DNA from: Saprospiraceae bacterium
Lineage (GTDB): Bacteria; Bacteroidota; Bacteroidia; Chitinophagales; Saprospiraceae
Length of the DNA: 64,000 nt
Assembly: GCA_029263015.1 (NCBI GenBank)
Contig: JAJCYI010000079.1
Coordinates: 1 to 64,000 of the forward strand
Direction of reading: 5' to 3'
Shown: positions 10,901 to 17,052 of the stretch, piece by piece
How positions within the stretch are numbered: the stretch's first letter is position 1
Layout: each line of letters starts with the position of its first letter
Notes under the pieces: generated by a model
Database searches by the model: none
What the model saw: the letters and a program-made list of their open reading frames with translations, nothing else
Told to the model about the DNA's origin: nothing
Made by a program: the position numbers and the translations under genes

Positions 10901-11245
10901 TTCATATTTTGTCGAGTAGCGGTTAAGCCCCCTCGCCGTACCTATCCAGATGTCACCATATTGGTCTTCATAAAGGCATTTTATATAATTGTTGCTAATA
11001 CTGCTCGAATCATTGTTGTCGGCCCTGAATTCCCTAAATTCTTTTCCATCATATCGAAACAGCCCATCCGTTGTCCCAACCCATACGAACCCTTGCTTAT
11101 CTTGCAACAGGCAGAGAACGGAGCTGGAAGGAAAGCCGTCCTTTTCACCAATGTGGTTGAAAACCAATGACTGGGCTTCAATATTGCCATTGGTGAAAAC
11201 CAAAGCAAGGAAGTAAGGTAATATGTAAAGAATGAGATTCCTCAA
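7985..11245 (-). CDS. Two-component-regulator propeller sensor histidine kinase
   Basis: 1086 residues. A signal peptide is followed by some 12-14 beta-propeller repeats (about residues 30-730) with recurring xxLWIGTxxGL units. A Y_Y_Y-type beta-sandwich follows (about 745-815), then one membrane segment (about 820-845) and a HisKA_3 dimerisation domain with the phospho-His in DFHDELGHRL near residue 890. The HATPase domain has DDGNGFD and GYGIKNMKER. The periplasmic propeller should sense a ligand and the kinase should pass phosphate to the adjacent LuxR-type regulator. The ligand is unknown. Confidence 0.9.
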   Translation of the reverse strand: MRNLILYILPYFLALVFTNGNIEAQSLVFNHIGEKDGFPSSSVLCLLQDKQGFVWVGTTDGLFRYDGKEFREFRADNNDSSSISNNYIKCLYEDQYGDIWIGTARGLNRYSTKYERFDRFLKMGGGNKFEGENNIHSLIEDKEGFIWYGTYGGLFRLDAKSRDWLQFLPQVENPNSITDAIVWSVFEDKDGNLWFATANGVTVYKNDGTFQFDRYLPEPENPNGLKTGRIWGITQQPNGTIWMGSNDGFYRVIESADGYKYQRFGNEAGNPNSLSHNFVENIIAESNERLWICTFNGGLNEVRLTGDDQNPLNFIHHKNDDADKTSLRMNQVTSILKDRSENIWVGTSGGLDKVTPSKNKFHAVYSSNLDLFSLSDPIIKAIHRDSHGNLWVGTRNGLNFLSAEKFKNKEYKFNSYYHNEKEKNSLSHSNIFGIFEDSQGYIWVSTFNGLNYINLNDFEINITDNKLPSFDYFTNDDGLPHSYIRNVKEIRTGEYWVLTYGQLSKMTFDPSNIAATQFQNYDMDDSKNDALVNASTMVAEKDQFGQYWIGTFNGVSKYMQNAGREFFDNYKNELNSPESLSNNTVSDMLLDSKGRLWIATRGGLNLVIQKNAGERAKFRSFGYYDGIPNDVIQSIEEDKMGDLWLGTNRGLVHFDPDKIIKNESPVIKTYYKNDGLASNAMVFRASHCDVDGNLFFGTPGGLNYFKPSDLSKNQNLPEIVITELKILNKQAKISEKNKTGLKASICKTDTIYLEYWQNMISLKFAGLEFTNPSMNKYAYKMTGVDEEWVYSGHDNNTTYTNLSPGKYLFEVKGSNNDGNWNENPTALTIEIFPPPWKTWWAYIIYILSFSSLIYFLIKLKINKKIRVIKTKAAIEKARFEERELLRKQNAADFHDELGHRLTKIALFIELAERQLLEPTTVKQLLNKISENTIGLSNGMRDLIWTLDPKSDSLFQTLLRLQEFGDKLFDRSGILFNSIGIHDKYEKLPLPPDVRKQVLLIFKEGMHNCLKYSSATSCQFIIEEKETHFDIFLKDDGNGFDEEIKIRGYGIKNMKERAKKINAIFTIMPIIGTGTTILLKINIAQMG

Positions 11246-11283
11246 ACGATTTAATTAAGTAACTCAAGTTGAGATAAATGTAA

Positions 11284-11343
11284 AGCGAATCCCCAGATTC
11301 ACCCGTATGTAGGCTAAAAAGACAGCGAATCTGGGGATTCGCT
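11284..11343. repeat. Paired REP-like palindromes in the divergent intergenic region
   Basis: Two 17-base arms (AGCGAATCCCCAGATTC and its exact complement) are separated by 26 bases. The right copy, GCGAATCTGGGGATTCGC, is itself nearly palindromic. It lies between the divergent genes at 11245 (minus) and 11457 (plus), so it is unlikely to be a terminator. The paired head-to-head layout is like REP/BIME elements. Confidence 0.75.
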
Positions 11344-11456
11344 ATACATTGAGTTAAGTCGTCCGATTAGACTAGGTGGGCAAAATAATAATAATGTAAC
11401 GATCTTTTTTACGGCTTCCTTACAAAACAACTCTTCTTGTAAACTAATTTTGCCAA

Positions 11457-12761
11457 ATGAATACAAGCAAGTCAATCAATCGGTCAAAATCAGCTTTATT
11501 ATTTGAGGAAGCAAAACAATATTTCCCAGGCGGTGTCAATTCACCTGTCCGTGCATTCAAGTCAGTGGAGGGGCCGCCCGTATTTTTCACAAAAGGTAAA
11601 GGAAGCCGCGTATGGGACGTGGATGGGAATGAATTCATCGACTTTTGCTGCTCATGGGGTCCATTGATACTTGGCCATGCCCACCCGAAAGTCAATGCTG
11701 CGATCTTGGAAACAGTTGCGAATGGCTCTACATTTGGCGTACCGACGGTGCAGGAAAACGAGATCGCCAAGCTTATTTTGGAAAACAACAATTACGTTGA
11801 AAAAATCCGATTTGTTAGCAGCGGTACAGAAGCAGTAATGTCTGCCATACGCCTGGCACGGGGATTTTCGGGGAAAAACAAAATTGTCAAATTTGAAGGT
11901 TGCTATCATGGTCATGTGGATGCCTTGATGGTGAAGGCTGGTTCGGGGTTGGCCACACTGGGAGTCAGCACTTCGGCAGGCATTCCAGATGGATTTGTAA
12001 ACGAAACATTGGTGCTGCCGCTCAACAATCCTGAACTGTTAGAGGAAATGCTCCGCTCCAACGATGACATCGCATGTATCATTATCGAACCAGTACCAGC
12101 AAACAATGGTCTGCTGCTTCAGCAAGAAGCCACTTTGCGTTTTCTTCGTGACATATGTACCCAGCATGGGGTGCTGTTGATTTTTGACGAAGTTATTTCA
12201 GGTTTTAGAGTTGGGTTTCAGGGGGCAGCTGGCAGGTATGGTATTCAGCCAGACATTATCACTTATGGTAAAATAATTGGCGGCGGTATGCCCGTTGGCG
12301 CGTATGGGGCAAGTCAGGAGATCATGGCTTGCATAGCTCCCGATGGCCCTGTCTATCAAGCTGGTACATTGTCCGGAAATCCAGTTGCGATGGCTGCGGG
12401 CAAAGCTACTTTGGAAGAATTGTTGAAAGAAAATTTTTACGCTGATCTGGAAGCAAAAACCAAGTGGTTTGCTCAAATGATTGGAAGTTATTGCCAATCA
12501 AAAGGTTATGCTGTCACCTTTCCAACGATTGCTTCCATCTTTTGGATTGCATTTACAGAAAAAACCATTCGGTCGGCTGACCAAATTGACGGCAATAGCA
12601 TGAACCATTTTAAAATTTTGCACAAAGAATTGTTGAACCGTGGTGTATATCTGGGCCCATCAGGATATGAAGTTGGATTTGTATCGGCAGCTCATTCAGA
12701 TGCAGATTTAGAAACTGCAGCCCAGGCAATGTGCGATGCGATGGATGTGGTATTCGGGTAA
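11457..12761 (+). CDS. hemL: Glutamate-1-semialdehyde 2,1-aminomutase
   Basis: 434 residues, the normal length for the family. It converts glutamate-1-semialdehyde to 5-aminolevulinate in C5 heme/cobalamin biosynthesis, using PLP. Typical features are PGGVNSPVRAF near residue 24, the GTEAVMSAIRLARG stretch, FDEVISGFR, and the PLP lysine in YGKIIGGGMPVGA. A TAATTTTG box (11445-11452) lies only 5 bases before the start codon, which would give a very short or absent leader. A hairpin follows the gene. Confidence 0.95.
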   Translation: MNTSKSINRSKSALLFEEAKQYFPGGVNSPVRAFKSVEGPPVFFTKGKGSRVWDVDGNEFIDFCCSWGPLILGHAHPKVNAAILETVANGSTFGVPTVQENEIAKLILENNNYVEKIRFVSSGTEAVMSAIRLARGFSGKNKIVKFEGCYHGHVDALMVKAGSGLATLGVSTSAGIPDGFVNETLVLPLNNPELLEEMLRSNDDIACIIIEPVPANNGLLLQQEATLRFLRDICTQHGVLLIFDEVISGFRVGFQGAAGRYGIQPDIITYGKIIGGGMPVGAYGASQEIMACIAPDGPVYQAGTLSGNPVAMAAGKATLEELLKENFYADLEAKTKWFAQMIGSYCQSKGYAVTFPTIASIFWIAFTEKTIRSADQIDGNSMNHFKILHKELLNRGVYLGPSGYEVGFVSAAHSDADLETAAQAMCDAMDVVFG

Positions 12762-12772
12762 TATTTTTCTTC

Positions 12773-12805
12773 AACTTTAAGGAAGTTTTAAACTTCCTTA
12801 AAGTT
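12773..12805 (+). terminator. Hairpin after hemL
   Basis: Arms AACTTTAAGGAAGTTT (12773-12788) and their exact complement (12790-12805) with a one-base loop. No long T-run follows, so it could be a terminator or a small palindrome. Confidence 0.6.
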
Positions 12806-12822
12806 TACCGTAAAAACCTTGA

Positions 12823-14319
12823 ATGAAAACCTTCTCCATACTCACTATTTTATTCGTTCTTCTCTTATCAAGCCATACTGTCTTTACCCAATGCCATTTC
12901 ACTTGGACAGCTGAACTGGAAGAAGCATATCATCAAACAACCTCCCTCCGTTTCCAACAAGCAGAAGCAGCTTTATTCAAGGTAAAGGCCAGCGACCCAG
13001 AGAACTTAATGCGGCTACACGTTGAGAATTATCTCGATTTCTTCAAAGTTTATATTAACGAAGATGAAAAGGAATTTGAGCGCCTGGAAAACAATAAAAA
13101 TAAAAGGCTGGACGAAATAGAAGAACATGGCGACCAAAGCTCACCATATTACCTTTATTTACAAGCAGACATCAGGCTTCAATGGGCTTTGGCAAGGTTG
13201 AAATTTGAGGAATATGCCACTGCGTTTTTCGAGACCAACAAAGCATTCAAATTGCTGACGGAAAATGATAAAAAATTCCCTGATTTTTTGCCAAATAAAA
13301 AAGATTTGGGAATACTCCATGCCATGGTCGGCACTATTCCCGGCAATTATAAATGGGCGATAGAATGGTTCAGTAGCATGAAGGGCACCTTGGAGCAGGG
13401 TAGGGGTGAACTGACTGAAGTATTAAAGTTTGCAGAACAAAATGACTTTATTTACGAAGTAGAAATCTATGTCTATTACGCCTACCTGATGCTCCACCTT
13501 GGCAATGATGGAGAAGAAGCTTGGAAGATCATCAACACAACCAACTTGAACCCAGATCAAAACCCGGTTGCCTGTTTTATTAAAGCTAACGTTGCCATGC
13601 GGAGTGGTAGGGGGGACGAGGCAATTGCAATTTTAGAGAATAGGCCCAAAGGAATAGAATACCATCCTTTTGATTACCTGGAATACATGACGGGGATTGC
13701 CAAATTGCAGCGTTTAGATGCCGATGCCGATGTTTATCTCAAACGCTTTGTGAATCGCTTCAAAGGAAGGAATTTTATTAAAGATGCTTATCAAAAATTG
13801 GCTTGGTCGCAATTGATAATTGGTGATAAGGCAGCATACCATACTTACATGGATCTCTGTAAATCAAAAGGATACACAGTTGTTGGCAATGATCAAAGTG
13901 CCAAGAACGATGCAGCATCTGGAGATGTACCTGACATTAATTTGTTAAAAGCCAGGCTTTTATTTGATGGGGGGCGTTATGACCAAGCGTTCAAATTGCT
14001 CTCCCAAAAAACAGAAAAGGAGTTCGTTTCAACTAAAAATATATTGGAGTTCAAATACCGCATGGGGCGCATTGCCCATAAATTGAATATGTACCAAAAG
14101 GCCCTTTCCTTTTATCAGAAAACGATTGATGATGGAAAAGATGAACCGTGGTATTTCGCTTGCAGGGCTGCCTTGGAGCGAGGTCATATTTACGAAGCCC
14201 TTCACGAAGCTGACAAGGCAGTTGAAGCCTTTGAACTATGCCAGAACATATCCCCAAGCGACCACAAATCAGGTTTACACCAACAGGCAAAGGCAGGGTT
14301 GAGGAGATTGAAAAATTAA
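12823..14319 (+). CDS. Secreted TPR-like helical repeat protein
   Basis: 498 residues with a clear signal peptide (about 1-22). The remainder is alpha-helical with TPR-like helix pairs, most visible at the C terminus (YQKALSFYQKTI, ADKAVEAFELCQ). Probably periplasmic or attached to the cell surface. Proteins of this kind are common in Bacteroidota and of unknown role. It is separated from hemL by a hairpin and from the tRNA by a promoter-like site. Confidence 0.75.
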   Translation: MKTFSILTILFVLLLSSHTVFTQCHFTWTAELEEAYHQTTSLRFQQAEAALFKVKASDPENLMRLHVENYLDFFKVYINEDEKEFERLENNKNKRLDEIEEHGDQSSPYYLYLQADIRLQWALARLKFEEYATAFFETNKAFKLLTENDKKFPDFLPNKKDLGILHAMVGTIPGNYKWAIEWFSSMKGTLEQGRGELTEVLKFAEQNDFIYEVEIYVYYAYLMLHLGNDGEEAWKIINTTNLNPDQNPVACFIKANVAMRSGRGDEAIAILENRPKGIEYHPFDYLEYMTGIAKLQRLDADADVYLKRFVNRFKGRNFIKDAYQKLAWSQLIIGDKAAYHTYMDLCKSKGYTVVGNDQSAKNDAASGDVPDINLLKARLLFDGGRYDQAFKLLSQKTEKEFVSTKNILEFKYRMGRIAHKLNMYQKALSFYQKTIDDGKDEPWYFACRAALERGHIYEALHEADKAVEAFELCQNISPSDHKSGLHQQAKAGLRRLKN

Positions 14320-14331
14320 CTTTGAAACTTT

Positions 14332-14364
14332 TTTGTTTTTGAAATGGTAATTCTGCTATATTTG
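14332..14364 (+). promoter_or_regulatory. Bacteroidota-type promoter for the tRNA
   Basis: TTTG at 14332-14335, a 21-base spacer, then TATATTTG at 14357-14364. This is a good match to the TTTG-N19-21-TAnnTTTG pattern. It lies 40 bases upstream of the tRNA. Confidence 0.6.
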
Positions 14365-14403
14365 CGCCCGCATTTCCAAAATAGGTTTTGCACAAAAATA
14401 AAT

Positions 14404-14477
14404 GGCGTGGTAGCTCAGCTGGTTAGAGCGTCGGATTCATAATCCGGAGGTCGAGTGTTCAAGTCACTCTCACGCTA
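14404..14477 (+). tRNA. tRNA with CAT anticodon (Met, or Ile2 after lysidine modification)
   Basis: A 74-base cloverleaf can be drawn. The acceptor stem GGCGTGG pairs with TCACGCT with G-U at both ends. The D arm has GCTCAGCTGGTTAGAGC. The anticodon arm CGGATT-CAT-AATCCG carries CAT. The T arm is GAGTG-TTCAAGT-CACTC. The discriminator is A and CCA is not encoded. Which of the three CAT tRNAs this is cannot be settled by eye; the 5' G pairing with U72 argues against a standard initiator tRNA. Confidence 0.92.
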
Positions 14478-14484
14478 CGAGGCT

Positions 14485-14525
14485 AAAAGCCCTTGGTTTT
14501 ATGAATCAGGGGCTTTTTCGTTTTT
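14485..14525 (+). terminator. Terminator after the tRNA
   Basis: AAAAGCCC pairs with GGGCTTTT across a 17-base loop, followed by further T residues. Confidence 0.75.
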
Positions 14526-14650
14526 AAAAGCCCGAGCCATTGTCATCTTGTATCTCCATAAGTGGCAACCAATACCTTTGTGAAAAACGCCTGACCAAAT
14601 CCTGCCTTATACTTCCAACACCTGCCATAAAAAGTTGATTAACAACCATT

Positions 14651-14811
14651 AGTAAAAACGATTTAATAACTTGTTCCATTATACTTGTTCTTTTTCCTTC
14701 TAAAAAACTCAAAAAACAGTCTCGTAGCTACGGCTATGCAACGATTTTTTGAATTCTTTAGAACAAAAAATTCCGTAGCATTATGGAATAACTTATTAAA
14801 TCGTTTTTACT
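14651..14811. repeat. Imperfect 160-bp inverted repeat in a gene-free stretch
   Basis: The outer arms AGTAAAAACGATTTAATAA (from 14651) and the complement ending near 14811 match almost perfectly. Inside, TTCTAAA-AACTCAAAAAA pairs with TTCTAAAGAATTCAAAAAA after complementing, and the centre is CGTAGCTACG. The whole could fold into one long hairpin. It dominates the 430-base interval between the tRNA terminator and mocA; nothing else convincing is seen there. Short ORFs crossing it look like by-products of the palindrome. Confidence 0.7.
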
Positions 14812-14950
14812 TATTGATCTTTTGCAACACAAGTCAAAATTATTTGGATAGAAGTTATCCAGACGCTCCAAAGTTTCCCTAAACCCCTGATTTATTGATC
14901 AAATGACTAAAATCATGGAGATTTATTTCTAAATTGCCTTATTTCGGCCA

Positions 14951-15568
14951 ATGATTTTTAACGGTATTGACAGTTCAATGGGCTTTTCAGCGGTTATTCT
15001 GGCCGGTGGAAACTCTGAAAGGATGGGCTATCCAAAGCCTTGGTTAAAAAGTAAGTACAATACCACTTTTTTAGCTGGGATTGTTGCTGCACTTCAACGG
15101 TATGGAATCAAAGATATTATTGTTGTTTTGAACGAAAAATTCGCAACCGTTGAGTGGGAAAAAGAACTTTTCGAGATTGAAGCGAACGCCAAAATAATTA
15201 AAAATTATCATGTCGAAAAGGGTCGGTTGTTTTCGGTTCAATTAGGGTTAAAAGCCGCCTTATCGGACTACGTTTTTATCCACAATGTCGATAACCCTTT
15301 TATAGAATACAGCGTACTAAAACTGCTTACGGAAAACCTGGAAACCAACGGGACAACTATCCCGTCATTTAATGGGAAAGGGGGACATCCGGTGGTCGTT
15401 AATGCAGCCGTTAAAAATGAAATCATGAATAATTTCCATTGTTATGAAACTTTAAAAAATATTTTAAAGAATTTCCCTAAGAAGTATGTAAATGTCAATT
15501 CGAGCAAAATACTTGCAAATATCAATACCCCACATGATTTAGACTTGAAACTGAATGAACTTGTTTAA
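14951..15568 (+). CDS. mocA: Molybdenum cofactor cytidylyltransferase-like protein
   Basis: 205 residues; a slightly shorter start at the Met of MGFSAVILAGG (14978) is possible. The nucleotidyltransferase signature LAGGNSERMGYPK is at the N terminus. MocA-type enzymes attach CMP to the molybdenum cofactor used by xanthine-dehydrogenase-family enzymes. The position directly before xdhC and a xanthine-dehydrogenase-type gene supports this rather than MobA. It overlaps xdhC by 14 bases. Confidence 0.8.
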   Translation: MIFNGIDSSMGFSAVILAGGNSERMGYPKPWLKSKYNTTFLAGIVAALQRYGIKDIIVVLNEKFATVEWEKELFEIEANAKIIKNYHVEKGRLFSVQLGLKAALSDYVFIHNVDNPFIEYSVLKLLTENLETNGTTIPSFNGKGGHPVVVNAAVKNEIMNNFHCYETLKNILKNFPKKYVNVNSSKILANINTPHDLDLKLNELV

Positions 15569-16310
15569 CGAAATAGAAAATATCAGGGAAAGAGGCGAAC
15601 AAGCTATTTTGTGCATCATTGTCCAGACAAAAGGCTCCACTCCTAGAAAAGTAGGGGCTAAAATGATAGTAAAAGAAGATGGAAGTATTCTTGGGACCAT
15701 AGGAGGTGGGGCACTTGAAAAAAAAGTAATTGAACAAGCTATTGTTCAAATGAAATTAAATGCGCCAGATACCTTTAAATATAATTTAGTTAAAGACCTG
15801 GAAATGTGCTGTGGTGGCAGTGTAGCTATTTATTTTGAGCCTATTATGAAGAACAATACGCTTTACATATTTGGTGCTGGGCATACTGGAAAAGCGCTGG
15901 CAAAAATTGCGGTTACTTTGGACTTTGAGGTTATTTTGTTCGATGATAGAATCGAATATCTCGAAAATATAAACGTAGAAAATGTCAATACTCAAATTCT
16001 TGATTTTAAAAAAGACCTTGAAAAATTAAATACAGATGGCCAAACATATGTAGCCATAATGACTTATAGTCACCCACTTGATCGGCATATACTATCTCAT
16101 TTTATTGATAAAGAATTGGCTTATTTAGGCATGATAGGAAGCAAACGTAAAATAGCAGTAACTAAAAAAATGCTTAGGGATGAAAAACGTGCAACGGTAA
16201 AACAAATCAGTAAAATTGACATGCCGATGGGGATAGATATTAATCCAGAGGAACCTGAAGAAATAGCTGTAAGTATATTGGCAAAATTAATAGCAATAAA
16301 AAATGAATAA
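15555..16310 (+). CDS. xdhC: XdhC-family molybdoenzyme maturation factor
   Basis: 251 residues. The N-terminal XdhC/CoxI domain has GSTPRKVGAKM near residue 30 and the IGGGALE motif. The C-terminal Rossmann domain has FGAGHTGKALA near residue 103 and MIGSKRK. XdhC proteins bind the cofactor, help add the terminal sulfido ligand and insert it into the apo-enzyme. It overlaps both neighbours (mocA and the SDR gene), so it is co-transcribed with the molybdoenzyme at 17053. Confidence 0.88.
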   Translation: MNLFNEIENIRERGEQAILCIIVQTKGSTPRKVGAKMIVKEDGSILGTIGGGALEKKVIEQAIVQMKLNAPDTFKYNLVKDLEMCCGGSVAIYFEPIMKNNTLYIFGAGHTGKALAKIAVTLDFEVILFDDRIEYLENINVENVNTQILDFKKDLEKLNTDGQTYVAIMTYSHPLDRHILSHFIDKELAYLGMIGSKRKIAVTKKMLRDEKRATVKQISKIDMPMGIDINPEEPEEIAVSILAKLIAIKNE

Positions 16311-17037
16311 GCGGATTGCAATAATCACAGGAGCTGCAAAAGGTATTGGGAAAGCAATTGCCCAGCGTATGGTAAGTGAAGATTACTTTACCATTTTGGT
16401 TGATGTTGATATTGAAAATGGAAAAGTTTTGGAATCGGAGTTGAGTGATTCTGCCAAGTTTATTTCATGCAATATCAGCAACAACAAAGATGTTGAAAAT
16501 CTTTTCAATTTGGTAATTGCTGAATATGGTGGGGTTGATGTTTTGGTTAATAATGCAGGAATTATCAAGGACAACGTAATTTGGAAAATGCCGGTAGAAG
16601 ATTTCGATAAAGTAGTGGACGTCAACCTGAAAGGAACATGGTTAATGTGCAAAGGGGCAGGATCATTAATGCGGGAACAAAAAAGAGGAAGGATTGTAAA
16701 TATAACCTCCCGTGCCTGGCTGGGGAATAGGGGGCAATCAAACTACGCTGCTTCAAAGGCAGGTGTGGTTGGATTGACCAGGGTTTTAGCTTTGGAACTT
16801 GGAAAATATGGCGTGCTGGTAAATGCTATTGCACCCGGACTAATTGATACTCCCCTGACGCAGAAACTTCCAGAAAATATTTTAGAGAAACTTATTCAAT
16901 CCCAACCAACAAAAAGTATGGGACAACCAGAAGACATCGCTAATACTGTCGCTTTTTTGTGCCATGAAACGACCCAATTTATTACAGGACAAACTATTTA
17001 TGTAGATGGTGGCAAAAGTATTGGAGCAGGAATTTAA
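16303..17037 (+). CDS. Short-chain dehydrogenase/reductase (FabG-like)
   Basis: 244 residues with the classical SDR layout: TGAAKGIGKAIA at residue 9, NNAG near residue 86, the catalytic Ser in NITSRAW, and the YAASKAG Tyr/Lys pair, ending with the YVDGG region. NAD(P)-dependent oxidation or reduction of a hydroxy or keto group. The overlap with xdhC and the 15-base gap to the molybdoenzyme put it in that module. Its substrate is unknown; a hydroxyacyl-CoA or an aromatic side-chain alcohol would fit. Confidence 0.85.
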   Translation: MNKRIAIITGAAKGIGKAIAQRMVSEDYFTILVDVDIENGKVLESELSDSAKFISCNISNNKDVENLFNLVIAEYGGVDVLVNNAGIIKDNVIWKMPVEDFDKVVDVNLKGTWLMCKGAGSLMREQKRGRIVNITSRAWLGNRGQSNYAASKAGVVGLTRVLALELGKYGVLVNAIAPGLIDTPLTQKLPENILEKLIQSQPTKSMGQPEDIANTVAFLCHETTQFITGQTIYVDGGKSIGAGI

Positions 17038-17052
17038 GGATAATGTAGAAAT

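Noticed and set aside
14524-14882. Small ORFs on both strands after the tRNA
   Set aside because: They run through the inverted repeat and show no motif or plausible start context.
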